Shown here piece by piece: positions 1 to 10,728 of a stretch of 64,000 nt of DNA. The stretch's first letter is position 1; each line of letters starts with the position of its first letter. The DNA comes from Abelmoschus esculentus. Its lineage: Eukaryota > Streptophyta > Magnoliopsida > Malvales > Malvaceae. The position numbers and the translations under genes are program-made. The notes under the pieces were generated by a model. That model saw only the letters and a list, made by a program, of their open reading frames with translations, made no database searches and was not told the origin of the DNA. The DNA is taken from NCBI GenBank assembly GCA_035048815.1, contig JAUCBN010000043.1, positions 9,985,001 to 10,049,000 of the forward strand, in the 5' to 3' direction.

Positions 1-1040
1 ACATGGTCTAAGTGTCCTTCTTAGTGATTGTTTTTGAATATATGCATATCTATTTTAAGTAGTTGTCCATTTCTTCTTCTGTTTGATAACTTGATTAGTA
101 TCAGGTTCGATAATTAATTAATTAATTAATAAGAACCTTAATTGTGCCTATTGACAACCTCACAATGCACATATATGTGTATCTAGCCAAATATGAGGAG
201 AAATAAGTTGACATTGTCTTCGTCGTTCTCCTTTCTTTACCCATGTGAAGCATCACTTTGGTAATTCCATACCCTTCTACCCTGTTATCTCTTCTTTAGA
301 TTGTCTAAACTCATTCCCGTCCTCATCTTTTTGGTTTCACTGATTATTATTGTGCATGTGGCACATGCTATGTTGATTTTTGTATTAGATTTGTGATTTT
401 ATTGTAGAATTATCAAGTTTTGTGTTTTCCTTTTTGTATGTCACTTTCCAGGTTTCCTGAATGCCAGAGGCTGCATTAATTCACAGAATTTAGATGGAAA
501 AAGAAAAATAGTTTCAGAAGCCGAAACAAAATGAAATAAATTTTATATGTATTCATAGATTGATAACTTTGTCAAAAAAAAATTGTAGTTTGGCAAAGAT
601 GCTCCCGAAACACTGTTTGCTTCAATAAGGTGTGAAGGCAATATCCTGTCCCCGCCAGTGTTTCATGTCCCCATCCCCTTCCTCTATCCAAGCCCCCACT
701 GTGACTGGAGATGGCATGATTATGTTCTAGAGCTAAGGAAATTTAGAAAAAAAAAGGGAAAACAGTAGCATAGCTCGACAACTGAAAAGCTTTACCCTGT
801 TTGGTGGAATGGCCCAAAATCTAATTGAGAGGAAGGAATTGCCACGTCTTTTGGTCATTATTTAAATTTGTTAAGACTACTTTGCCACATGGTTTCACTC
901 ATACTCATACATGTATTGTTACACTGTTCATTCTTTAAGGGTTTAGCATGCTCAACCATTCTGTTTATCATTGAATCACTCGAGTAAAATGTGATTTGGA
1001 TTATAACAATGGCACGGTCATTATTTTCTCCTGATTTTAG
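1..1040 (+). other. Intron of the DUF616 gene (upstream part of gene lies outside window)
   Basis: This stretch precedes a clear splice acceptor (pyrimidine-rich tract ending TTTTAG at 1040) and has stop codons in all forward frames. I found no segment resembling the expected upstream part of a DUF616 protein, so I read it as one long intron running off the left edge. It could hide a short exon that I failed to recognise. Confidence 0.55.
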
Positions 1041-2074
1041 GTCACTCGTTCGTCAAGGAAAAATGTCTGCTTCGTTATGTTTGTGGATGAACTTACGATG
1101 CAAACACTTTATTCAGAAGGTCAAACACCTGACGGTGGTTTTATTGGTTTATGGAAGATAGTGGTTGTAAAGAATCTTCCTTATGATGACATGCGCAGAG
1201 TGGGAAAAATACCAAAACTGTTACCACATCGACTATTTCCTTTTGCAAGGTTTGAACTGGATATTTTGAGATTTTTATTTCATAATGTATCCAGTCCTTT
1301 TAGCAATAGTGAGTTGTTTATTATTATTCTGTCTTTTGTGGGTGATATTATTAGACAGGCGTGACATCTTTTCTTAACTCTTCGGTCTCAGGTACTCAAT
1401 CTGGTTAGACAGCAAACTGCGTCTGCAGCGTGACCCATTACAACTCCTGGATTACTTCTTGTGGCGAAAAGGTCACGAGTATGCCATTTCGAATCACTAT
1501 GACCGTCATTGCGTATGGGAAGAGGTTGCACAAAATAAGAAGCTGAACAAGTATAATCATACGGTCATCGACGAGCAATTTGAATTCTATCAGGCTGATG
1601 GACTGAAAAAATTCAACGCTTCTGATCCCAACAAGCTTCTTCCTAGCAGTAAGAAATTTTACACCCGAAGCACTCTGACCGAGTTTGTGCTTTCATTTTG
1701 TTGTTTGAAATGTTCGGTGTTGTGTTTATGCAGATGTGCCTGAAGGTTCTTTTATTGTTAGAGCGCACACCCCAATGTCGAATTTGTTCTCATGTCTTTG
1801 GTTCAACGAGGTTGAGCGGTTTACTCCCCGTGATCAGCTAAGTTTTGCATACACATACCAGAAATTTAGAAGGACGAATCCGGACAAACCCTTTTATCTA
1901 AACATGTTCAAGGTAAAGAACTCAGACAAAAGAAACGGTTTTGGATTTTAAAATTGAACTACTATTCATCTCCGGCCTCTTTGATTGCAGGATTGTGAGA
2001 GGAGAGCCGTAGCAAAGTTGTTTCGACATAGATCGGATGAGAAGCGAAATGTTCAACAACAGGCAACAGTGTAA
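1041..2074 (+). CDS. DUF616 protein (TOD1/MUCI70/EMB2756-like), C-terminal four exons
   Basis: Exons are 1041-1249, 1392-1648, 1734-1912 and 1991-2074 (TAA stop); all introns are GT-AG and the reading frame is kept across each junction. They encode the last 242 residues of a DUF616 protein. Conserved blocks include VMFVDELTMQTL, GLWKIVVVKNLPYDDMRR, IPKLLPHRLFPFARYS, IWLDSKLRLQ, NHYDRHCVWEEV, YNHTVIDEQFEFY, PEGSFIVRAHTPMSNLFS and LWFNEVERFTPRDQLSFAY. In Arabidopsis, family members include TOD1 (reported as an alkaline ceramidase acting in turgor control) and MUCI70 (a putative glycosyltransferase needed for seed mucilage); most are predicted type II Golgi proteins. The N-terminal anchor is outside the window. 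The C-terminus reads ARKLFRHRS-like then NVQQQATV. The conserved positions I can read are intact, so I see no sign of a pseudogene. Which family branch this belongs to is inference. Confidence 0.9.
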
Positions 2075-2982
2075 AATGTATGTTGTATTATCAAACCTTT
2101 GCTGTTGAATACGAAAAGAAAAAGAATTTTGTACACTTTCCTTTGCCATGCTGGTTCAGTTGCTCATAAAGAAAATAACAAGTTGCAGCGGTGCTGGTTG
2201 CTTGTCGAGACGGTCCGACAGGAAATGGGAGTGGATATATGAAGTTTTTTCGAGCTAGGTATGTCGAGCATGGCACCATCTTGTTTAGGGAAGTCCATTT
2301 AGCTTTCCTTTGCTAGAAAATTCTTCTTCTGCTTCATTGTTCACGTTCTTTGTTCTTTCCTTCACATTGATTGCTTCGTCCGTAGGTAATGAAGCACCTA
2401 TACCTATACTAATGTACTTCTTAATGTTACACCTAAAATTTGTTGTATTATTATCATTTTTTTTAAAACTTTTTTATATTTATATCATTCTCAGTACACA
2501 TGTTTATAATTGATAAATAATTTACTGATTTTTTTTTTTTTTTATCAAAACGTATATTAAGTTGATTTGAATTCACATTTTCATAGCTTTTAGCCGGCGA
2601 GTAAAATAACTCGAATTGAGAAATTAAATTTTTAATTCGATTTGAGAAAAAAATTGATTCGTCTTGATTTGATTTGAAAAAAAAAATTAAATAAAGTTTG
2701 AGTTATAAAATAGAAATTCGAGCAATTCAAATCTTTTAATAATTAATAGATTGGTTTGAGTCGAGTCTCTTATATATGTGTGTATTTTATAGGTTTAGAA
2801 AAAATTGTTTAAATTGTAATCAAATCATTACTATAACATGGTAAATAATTATAATTAAATTTATATAAAAATTCGAAAAATTTTAAATTTTATAAATTCA
2901 ACTGTAAAAATATAAATAAATTTTAAATTATAAAATATATTAATAATTCAAAAAATTTTAACTCAAAATATAAAATATATCT
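2075..2982. other. 3' UTR of DUF616 gene, then AT-rich intergenic DNA
   Basis: The first about 200 bases probably form the 3' UTR. From 2500 the sequence is AT-rich with long T and A runs. Between 2590 and 2780 it carries TCGAATT/ATTCGAG-type motifs like those in the element-like segment at 47482-47953, so it may be a decayed copy of the same repeat. I see no gene here. Confidence 0.5.
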
Positions 2983-3147
2983 ATGGAGCCGATAGACGTG
3001 GCTGCCAAAATCACTTTAGATGAACAAATCGATTGGAGTATCCCAAAACATTCTTACTTTCTCATATTTAATATGGATGTCGACAAATATCGTATGGAGG
3101 ATGTCTATGAGTGGATGTCTCTGGCTGATAACATGGCATTGGGTTGA
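2983..3147 (+). pseudogene. Short orphan ORF (54 codons), unknown
   Basis: ATG at 2983 opens a 54-residue frame ending in TGA at 3145-3147. It is less AT-rich than its surroundings and its composition looks protein-like (segments WSIPKHSYFLIFNM and MEDVYEWMSLADNM). It ends 67 bases before the E1 LTR. The bases just before that LTR (CAGAGGTATTG) resemble those before the second E1 LTR (CAGAGGGTATTG), so this may be the end of the internal region of a neighbouring element copy. I do not recognise the protein. Confidence 0.25.
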
Positions 3148-3214
3148 TTGAACCGAAAATACTGAGTCAACTAGATAGGTTTTCTGTGTGAGAGGATATA
3201 AATCAGAGGTATTG

Positions 3215-3572
3215 TGTCATGATCCTAGAGATCAGAGGTCTTCATCAAAATTATACCAAGTTGAAGTTATGAAGACAATATAGTATCGGATTGGTCTATT
3301 TGGACTATAGTTAAAAAATGGTACTGAAGTCCATTAAGGAATTGAGTAGAAGTCCAACACATGAATCATAATAATTAGATAGGTGTTGAGTATACATTAT
3401 AAGATAGAATGTAATAGCAGATATCCTTATGAATAAATTATTGAAAATCAGAATTTTCCTTTTCTCTTAAATTTTTCTTCTAAAATCCCTAATCTTCTTC
3501 TTCTATTCCTACAATCCTTTCTTTTTAAATTATTCTTCTAAAATTTCTGATATTCACAACTGGGTTGTGACA
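3215..3572 (+). repeat. E1 5' LTR
   Basis: This 358-bp copy starts TGTCATGATCC and ends GGTTGTGACA with short inverted termini (TGTCA/TGACA). It matches 6019-6377 throughout. It contains a pyrimidine-rich stretch near 3460-3560. Confidence 0.85.
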
Positions 3573-3575
3573 AAT

Positions 3576-3589
3576 TGGTATCGAGAGCC
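3576..3589 (+). other. E1 primer-binding site (initiator Met tRNA type)
   Basis: TGGTATCGAGAGCC lies three bases after the LTR. It fits the plant Met-tRNA PBS (TGGTATCAGAGCC) except for a rearranged CA/CGA in the middle. Confidence 0.7.
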
Positions 3590-3689
3590 AAATTTTTTTG
3601 ATCCACAATTATTTTCAAACAATCATATGATGGGTGATGAAATTAAAGCTCTTAAAGTATGGGAGGTGCGTTCAGTTCACATAAAATAG

Positions 3690-4301
3690 ATGATAGATCT
3701 GTTGGAATCCAAGTACAATATAAATCCTAATTATTTAAAGGAAATATTGAAGTCACCGTCCAAGCAGCGTGAACTAGAATCATTGAGAGAAAAATGGGAG
3801 AAGTCTACTGTCCATGTGTTCGATGAAATACTTGTTTCAAATGATGAACCTAAGGTTATGGGTTCAAGTGCAACCAAGGTGATCGAAGGATCATCTAATG
3901 AGAAATCCAAAGATATCGAAGAATCATCTTTGGTGGTCGAGAGAAGTGAGGACTTGACTAATGGTCTACTAGAATGGTCATTAATTCATAGTGCAAGGTC
4001 GGATCCTCTAATGAAGGCTAAAGAAGTAAGTTCATGTGCAACTCAGGTGTTCGATGAAAAGATTGTGAGGCTAGATAATGACCCAACGACAAGCATAATG
4101 TTCAGGAATGAAGGAAATCATGATGTTAAGTTACAGACTCCGAAACCCTACATGGATTCAACAAATAGTATGCCGATGAAGGATATGCAAGTTGGGAATA
4201 ATAGCTATTCGAATTTACAAGGTGTGCTGGACTATAACCAATTACTTGCTCAATATTATGAGGTTGAAGAGAAGAGACAGGATATTCTGCATCAGCTTTA
4301 G
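3690..4301 (+). CDS. E1 ORF1, unknown protein (203 codons)
   Basis: This 203-codon frame begins MIDLLESKYN and is hydrophilic, rich in Ser, Glu and Lys, without a zinc knuckle or recognisable gag fold. It is preceded at 3631 by a 20-codon frame starting MGDEIKAL, typical of a gag-like start position, and separated from it by one stop at about 3688-3690. After its own stop at 4299-4301, similar in-frame coding character continues with a few more stops to about 4480, so the original protein was probably longer. It stands where gag would be. I do not recognise its function. Confidence 0.45.
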   Translation: MIDLLESKYNINPNYLKEILKSPSKQRELESLREKWEKSTVHVFDEILVSNDEPKVMGSSATKVIEGSSNEKSKDIEESSLVVERSEDLTNGLLEWSLIHSARSDPLMKAKEVSSCATQVFDEKIVRLDNDPTTSIMFRNEGNHDVKLQTPKPYMDSTNSMPMKDMQVGNNSYSNLQGVLDYNQLLAQYYEVEEKRQDILHQL

Positions 4302-4537
4302 CAATATGGTAGTTGGGATTACTAATACTCGGTTGAGGATTCTAGCACAATTGCACAATAGGGTACTTCCTATGTTTCTCAGGAATGCACCATTCCTACA
4401 AGTCAAGCTTCACAATCCACTGTCAGCTATTCTTGTTGCACGTATGATGTTGATGACCCTTATAGATTTAGATTATATTTAATAGAATATTTTTTAGAGA
4501 ACATAGTGTTCAAGGATGCTACTCATTATGTTGATCA

Positions 4538-5532
4538 ATGAGGAAAAGTAAAGAACAATGTCTTTATATGTATTCGGAACCCGCTGATTGTTCTTTACAT
4601 CCTGAGCAAGCGTCATTTTGCAAAGATTTGGTAATTTTGAATGTTCAAGTTGATGTTTGTGTGAAAATTTTTGCTATTACAAAGACTTATCAATTTACAA
4701 AACAATTTGAGGGAAAGAAGTACATTCCTGCTATTAAAGAATGTTTGAAACTCGATGAAAGTGAAGATGTTAAACAAAAGAATGAAGTTTTAAAGCATAA
4801 GTTTGAAGGAACAAGGTTATAAAGGATGTTGTTGAGAAGGGTGCTTTCACTTGTGAGGAGTCAAATGAGTTCATCGTGGATAAGGTTACTTGTGTACCTT
4901 CTCAAGACTTGAAGGTAATAGCTTGTATTGGGAAATCACTTGAGCAACATGAAGTAATATTTAATGTGGAGTTTGTTGGTGAACAAACTAAAGTAATTAT
5001 AGCAAAAATATCAATCTGGACAAATGTTCTTTTGATTTATGAGCCAGAAACTCAAATTGAAGAACAAAATAATTGTTTAAGGGCAATGACTATTGCTACC
5101 AATATGACTGATTGTGCAACATGCATCATGCTTAGTGGCAAGGCAAAAATTGTGGCTGGACTGAAACTATTTGAGATGTTAATGTCAAGAGTTGTCAGAT
5201 CAACGAGAAAAATCATTGTATTAATGAAGAAACATCCTCCAATGCAAACATGGAAGGTGAACGAAAAGTTACACCTTTGCAAATTATCAAACAAGAACAC
5301 CAAGTTAGCTATGGAAGTTGTTGCTACAGTACATACAATACAAACTGGTTGGATTCATCTCCATATCAACTTTAACACCAAGTTATCGTCTTTATTGTTT
5401 GATCCTTGGAGACAGGGATCATCTGAAGGAAGGGAGAATGGCATGAAAATGAGAGTAATCAACAGTGAAAGCTATAAAGATGAAACAAGAGTCAAAGAAA
5501 ATACATTATCCAAAATTCATTTCTTTGTTTGA
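4538..5532 (+). pseudogene. E1 ORF2, unknown, interrupted by a frameshift
   Basis: A first frame (4538-4822, starting MRKSKEQCLY) ends soon after KHKFEGTR. A second frame, open from about 4816 and continuing to 5532, picks up with KDVVEKGAFTCEESNEF. The joint looks like a one-base frameshift near 4818. The second part contains a motif near its end, DPWRQGSSEGREN, that recurs in altered form at the end of ORF3 (FNPWR). I recognise no domain; it may be captured host sequence or a very diverged element protein. Confidence 0.4.
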
Positions 5533-5995
5533 GGATGATAAGTTTCACAAATGGGTGAAAGGAGTAGATAACGAGGATGTGAAGAACATTATTGAAGAAG
5601 TTAGATTGTTTTCTTATATACAGGGGAATGAGGTATGCCAAAAGTACTACAAACAACACTTACCTAAGTTGTTTTGGTCTAGCAAAAATATATCAGAATT
5701 GTTACAACTCTCATCTTATGCTTGTTTAAAGATCTTTGAAAGGGTTGAACTAGCTAAACTAGATAAAATAGAGTTGAGATATGCTTGGATCAAATGGAAA
5801 ATCTTTCCAAAATCATGTCTTGTCGTTTACCCTCGAAGTATTCAGAGAACCTTAGCATTTAAAGATGAACCAGAGGACAAACTCAATGGTGACACTCAGA
5901 GTAGAGAGTTTGAGAATGAAATGGGAAAAACTGGTCAAACAAGTTTGAAAATTTACTCAATTTTCAACTCTCAATATTTTAATCCTTGGAGATAA
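5465..5995 (+). CDS. E1 ORF3, unknown protein (176 codons)
   Basis: This frame overlaps the end of ORF2 by 68 bases in another frame. It encodes a charged protein starting MKAIKMKQESKK, with an aromatic-rich middle (RYAWIKWKIF). It ends FNPWR, just upstream of the polypurine tract at 6006-6015. Its end resembles the sequence at 5398-5440, suggesting an internal duplication around this ORF. No family is recognised. Confidence 0.4.
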   Translation: MKAIKMKQESKKIHYPKFISLFEDDKFHKWVKGVDNEDVKNIIEEVRLFSYIQGNEVCQKYYKQHLPKLFWSSKNISELLQLSSYACLKIFERVELAKLDKIELRYAWIKWKIFPKSCLVVYPRSIQRTLAFKDEPEDKLNGDTQSREFENEMGKTGQTSLKIYSIFNSQYFNPWR

Positions 5996-6018
5996 GAATC
6001 CTTTGGAGCAGAGGGTAT

Positions 6019-6377
6019 TGTCATGACCCTAGAGATGAGAGGTCTTCATCAAAATTACACCAAGTTGAAGTTATGAAGACAATATAGTATCGGGTTGGTC
6101 TATTTGGACTATAGTTGAAAATTGGTACTGAGGTCCATTAAGGAATTGAGTAGAAGTCCAACACATGAGTCATAATAATTAGATAGGTGTTGAGTATACA
6201 TTATAAGAAAGAATGTAATAGCAGATATCCTTATAAATGAATTAATGAAAATCAGAACTTTCCTTTTCTTCTTAAATTTCTCTTCTAAAATCCCTAATCT
6301 TCTTATTCTACTCCTACAATCCTTTCTTTTCAAATTATTCTTCTAAAATTCCTGATATTCACAACTAGGTTGTGACA
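6019..6377 (+). repeat. E1 3' LTR
   Basis: This 359-bp copy starts TGTCATGACCC and ends GGTTGTGACA. It is preceded by a purine tract and TATTG, as the left LTR is. Confidence 0.85.
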
Positions 6378-6930
6378 AGTTGATTACAGGATAATCGGTT
6401 TTTGGGTACTCAAAATATTGAATATTAGATTCATTTGAGTATTTATTTTATCGATCCGTGTTTTAACCTGTTATATCTGGATATTCATTATTCGGGTATC
6501 CATAAAATCTGGATACCCAGAAAATCAGGTATCGAATACCCAATTCGTGTTTTTTTTATTAATTTTAAAATTTAAAAAAAAACTCATATATTAAATATAA
6601 AAATATTTTTTAAAAATTTAAAAGTAAATAATGCAAACATAAAAAGAATTTAGAGATTTAAATTTAGTTTTTGGGTAAAATATTAAGAAACTTAAAATAA
6701 AAATATAATTTAAAATGTAAAAAAATATATTTTAAAAATTATTGGGTCGGGTACCCGGTAAGGGAAAATCTTTGGCCTATGTCCCAGCCCGTGTCCCAGA
6801 AATTTACTGGGTCAGGTACCCGGCCCGAAAAAATTATAAAAAAACATTAAAATACCCGTCTATTTTGTATCAAGTAGTCGGATAATCGGGTCGAATCAAT
6901 CGAGTCGGGTAGTTTTGAACACTCTTAATA
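6378..6930. repeat. Decayed repeat rich in GGGTACCC/ATAATCGGG motifs
   Basis: The segment repeatedly carries GGTACCC, ATACCC and ATAATCGG motifs (for example near 6515, 6745, 6810 and 6880) and ends with GGGTAGTTTTGAACACTC near 6905-6925. That ending resembles termini of plant non-autonomous DNA transposons. I could not find a matching inverted terminus on the left, so the call is tentative. Confidence 0.3.
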
Positions 6931-8450
6931 TAAACAATTTAATCGAGTAAGAGAATACATTATTGGATAGATGTTGGTTTGTGAAGAAGAATTTTATATC
7001 CTACAAAAATCTCGATCACATGTAAAGGACACAAGTGATACAATATCTCAAAATTCAAAAAAAAAAAAAATAAATATCATAATCGATATAATATTTTAGT
7101 CTGAACATTGTTACAAACATTTTTTTTTATTCAAAGCAAGATGAGTATCTCCAATAAATGGATAATGTGAGAGACATCAATAGATGAATGAAGAATTGAC
7201 TTAGACACATAGTAGATGAGAAACAAAACAAGGTGCAACTTAATTAGTTATTACAAGGGCCATTGGAGATCATTGAGAAGTTCTAACGAGAACATGATTA
7301 TATATTTGCTACTAGTACGATAACAAGATTATTTTATTGGACATTGAAGTATAGTCACTTGACTGAAAGTATAATCAAATAAGAAGATAACCTTACAAGT
7401 GGATAATAATAGCTTATTGTAGAAGCAGTGTTCTCCTCATCATATGGTCAAAACACATGAAAAATACATATAGAGATACATCATAATTGATGGTGACATA
7501 AGATAATATGTGTTAATCAAATATCATATGAAATTTTTGTTAATATGTTATCATTAATGATTTTTTATATATATATCTTCTAATACAAATTGTATTGAAA
7601 AGAACAAAAAACAAGATATATTTATGTATTGTGTTGGCAACTAGGGATCTCCTTTGCATTATTAACCAATTAAGTACAACATGAACATGTAATTGTACAC
7701 TTGGATGAGTATGATGATGAATGTAGGGTGACACATTCAATGCTTTGAAGGTCTTGCTATGAGATGAGACACATTCAAAGTTTATGTAAGTTGATGATCA
7801 GATTATGTAACACAAAGAAACCACAAGGTATTATTCGAGTGAGTTAATGATGCGTTATTTGTATCTTATTTGAGCTATAATCAAAATAAAAGTGGAAAAT
7901 ATGAATCCAATAATTGAGATTAAGAAAACAAAACCATGTCATAATGGGTTCAGATCGATTTGGTGGGTAACGCATGAGCAACATGTTTATAAGGGGGATT
8001 GAGAGAATCCAAGATCGAGGCTTGAAATATTTGCTTGGATGTGCAGATGATGGGACTAGAGAAACATATAAAATTAAACGCAAATTGAGGATGAACCGTC
8101 ACAGATGTTCATATAGACTCATTAAGTGATGTAGATATGATCTCAACATTGATAAAGACATCAATAAAAAAAAGTGAGGGATAATATTTAGGCTCTCTCG
8201 TGTAAGTCTATTATAGATCAAGTAAGTACAACCTTAATTGATGGACAAGTAGTTCCTGATGGGGACTAACCGGAGACACAAGATGTTTCATGAAGATAAC
8301 ATCTAGAAAATATCATCGCCTCAGGTATTCTTACGTCTATTAATGTCATTTATGGTAAGTTTCTTTAGTTTTTTAAGTGAAAATGATTTGGTGTTGAGTC
8401 TCCACCACTCCTCGTTTGGGTTAACGATCAAGCTTTCTTGGTGTACGCAA
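6931..8450. other. Intergenic DNA without supported gene
   Basis: The stretch is AT-rich with short spurious frames on both strands. I see no conserved domain, RNA gene or paired repeat. It may contain a very old retroelement. Confidence 0.4.
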
Positions 8451-8583
8451 CCTACTCATATATCATGTTGGGACTAGGTGTACAGACAATGAGGCTTAAT
8501 GGTTGGCGCATTGTCTCCTACTCATATATCATGTGGGGACTTAGGTGTACGGATAATGAGGCTTAATGGCTGGCGTATTGTCT
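8451..8583. repeat. Tandem duplication, two 66-bp units
   Basis: CCTACTCATATATCATGT starts at 8451 and again at 8517. The units differ by a few substitutions and one small indel, and both end GCATTGTCT/GTATTGTCT. No coding role is visible. Confidence 0.75.
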
Positions 8584-8847
8584 CCTTAGGAGAAATACCC
8601 TGGGATGGTTTAAGGTCATGTGGCCCTATATCGTGCTTGTGTTCGAACTATGAGGTTGAAGGGTAACTTCCATTAGGCCCAGTGAGATCTGATATTCTAA
8701 AATCCTTGTGTTACGAAACCAAGAAGACTATACCGAGATAACTCCTTAAACAAAGGGCATGAGAAAAGTTGATTTGGCTAGATAACATCTCTATCGTGGG
8801 TTGCATGACTTGCAAATCAAGCCCTAAAGACCATGTTCGTGACACAT
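8584..8847. other. Intergenic DNA upstream of the nest
   Basis: No feature is recognisable. The border at about 8848 is where similarity to the G1 LTR begins abruptly. Confidence 0.35.
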
Positions 8848-9142
8848 GATTGGTTCATAGAGTATAATTGCTAGATTAGTGGGATATGTATTCGTAGGAC
8901 CATTTATTGTAATTGTAACTCTATTTTATTTAAGTTGTCAAGGTCAAATATTTTGTAAAACTTGTATTTGGAGATCCTATACTATTTTGGATTTGTTTAA
9001 CTACTTTTGATACTTAATGTTGTTTTAATTTATTTTTCCATGGTTGACTTATAGTTTTGGATTTTATTGGAAATATGAAAAATTTTATGGGAATGGGTTG
9101 GGCTTGTGGACCTAATGTGGTACCCGGGTTAGAGGTGTTATA
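8848..9142 (+). repeat. G1 5' LTR remnant (last 295 bp)
   Basis: The segment aligns without length change to 42558-42852, including the block ATTGCTAGATTAGTGGG and the terminal GAGGTGTTATA (GGTGTTACA in the 3' LTR). The first about 1.8 kb of this LTR is absent. Confidence 0.85.
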
Positions 9143-9147
9143 TTTAG

Positions 9148-9160
9148 CGGTATCAGAGTC
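9148..9160 (+). other. G1 primer-binding site (Met tRNA type)
   Basis: CGGTATCAGAGTC follows the LTR end by five bases and differs from TGGTATCAGAGCC at two positions. Confidence 0.75.
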
Positions 9161-9883
9161 TAAGTTTCATCAGTTAAATTCCCAAATCAAAAACCCTAGA
9201 ATTTGGGGATTTTTCAATGGCTATTTTGTAATTTACGAAAGTTGAGGGTTCTGTTGAATTTTTCTAAAAAAATTAGGCCCCTATTGGTTAATTTTACCCT
9301 TATTCACTTTCAGATTTCAGTTTTCTTCTTTACTGTTTCGGTTATGTTTTGGAGATTAATTTCTCCTTTAATTATTTGTTTAATCTCTCATTCCCATCCC
9401 TGTTTTCATTCCAATACTTTGTTTTCAAGTCAAGTGTGTAAGCTTTTCTTCCGAATCTCTTCTAGTTTCAAAAGTGGGTGAAATCGGGGTAAGTCATCTA
9501 TCTCTTTTTCCTTCTTTTCTTCGTTGTTGTGGTGTTAATGAAGGGGTTTTTGTTTCGGTCTTTAGGTTGTTTGGGTGGTTGTTTAAGGGTTTTATTTCGA
9601 GTAAGGTGTTTGAAGAGAGTTTGATTGAATATAAGAGATGTATTGTTAAATTCTTATTTTGACCAAGTGTTTGATAGGCTTTAGTTTGGTTTCCATTCGA
9701 TTTTTGGGTTTAGGAGTGTTTTAAATAGATTATAAATCGATTCATAATGGTGTTAGTATCGAAAAATCTACAAAAATGAATCTAGGAAGAATCTGGAAAT
9801 TCCAAATTTTCTCAGGAAAATCTGGGAAACCCTATAAACCCGAGACCTGACCCGATCCGACCCATGACCCGACTCGTCACTAC

Positions 9884-9926
9884 TGACGTCATCTGCTGAC
9901 GTTAGCATTGACTAGTGTTGACGTCA
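9884..9926. promoter_or_regulatory. TGACGTCA palindromes in G2 5' LTR
   Basis: TGACGTCA occurs at 9884 and 9919, with TGACGTTA at 9897; the last two are 22 bp apart. TGACGTCA is the classical binding site of plant TGA/bZIP factors, so these may be enhancer sites of the LTR. The matching array at 34750-34835 is longer. Function is inferred. Confidence 0.5.
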
Positions 9927-10617
9927 GAATTGACTTTTTTGACCCGATCCCACTTTATATTTTTTGACTTCTTGAGTTCGAAGGTATGGTCTGTTTTTTG
10001 AAATTCGAACCCGAAGTGTCGCTTTTAAGGCTTTTAAGTTCGAATGCTTTATTAGAGGTTTTCTTTATTAGAATCTGAAATTGGTTTACCATTTGGTTCA
10101 GCTGACGTGGATTCAGACCCCGAGCATCTTCTTCTTCCTCCTCCTCTTGGACGACCTCTTGTTCCTTAGACATCGGGACACGCACGTGAGTTGTTTACTT
10201 TATTTCTGTTTGTGTGTTTATTCCTGTATAGTGGCATAGTAGTATTTCTTATGTTTTTATTATTCGTAGGTTCTACTTCCACTCGACCTAGTGCTAGAGC
10301 CGAGTCTAGTAGACGTCACTCTCGACGTTGAGTTATTTGCTTCATGTGTGTCTCTCCCGATATTTCCTATTTACTGTTGTGTTCAGATTCTGTTATTCTG
10401 AATAAGCATGTTGATTGCATCATTTCTGAAATTTTTTGAAAACATATCATAATGTCCTACTCTGTGTTATATAGATGCATATCTGATTTTGAATAAATAT
10501 CATATATGCCTCATATTAGTTTTTAAGGCACATATTCTGATTTTGTAACATGTTCATGTCATTAAATTAGTTGGTTTATATGTACGGGGAAATTCAGTGA
10601 TATCATCAATTTTGTTC

Positions 10618-10728
10618 AATGGCTCCACCTTCGGGTCGAGTTCCACTTCTATTTAGTGACTCCACCTTCGGGTCGAGTTCTACTTCTGTTCAGTGGCTCC
10701 ACATTCGGGTCGAGTATCCACTTCTTAT
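10618..10728. repeat. 37-bp tandem repeat, three units, in G2 5' LTR
   Basis: CTCCACCTTCGGGTCGAG starts at 10623 and 10660, and CTCCACATTCGGGTCGAG at 10697, an exact 37-bp period. The 3' LTR has only two units (35527 and 35564). Confidence 0.85.

Larger units (their letters stand above)
3215..6377 (+). mobile_element. E1: small non-autonomous LTR retrotransposon
   Basis: Two direct repeats of 358 and 359 bp begin TGTCATGA and end TTGTGACA, enclosing about 2.45 kb. A Met-tRNA-type primer-binding site follows the left repeat and a purine-rich tract (GAGCAGAGGG) precedes the right one. By eye the two LTRs differ at about 20 positions plus one indel, so insertion is not recent. The interior encodes three reading frames but no protease, RT, RNase H or integrase that I can recognise, so movement would need enzymes from another element. 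The flanking five bases (TATTG and AGTTG) do not form a clean target duplication. The LTR start resembles that of G1 (TGTCATGACCC), hinting at a chromovirus-related source. Confidence 0.8.

Noticed and set aside
9955..10185. Minus-strand ORF with an acidic stretch in the G2 LTR
   Set aside because: It is low-complexity sequence within an LTR with no counterpart ATG or stop in the other LTR (34990-35229 differs).
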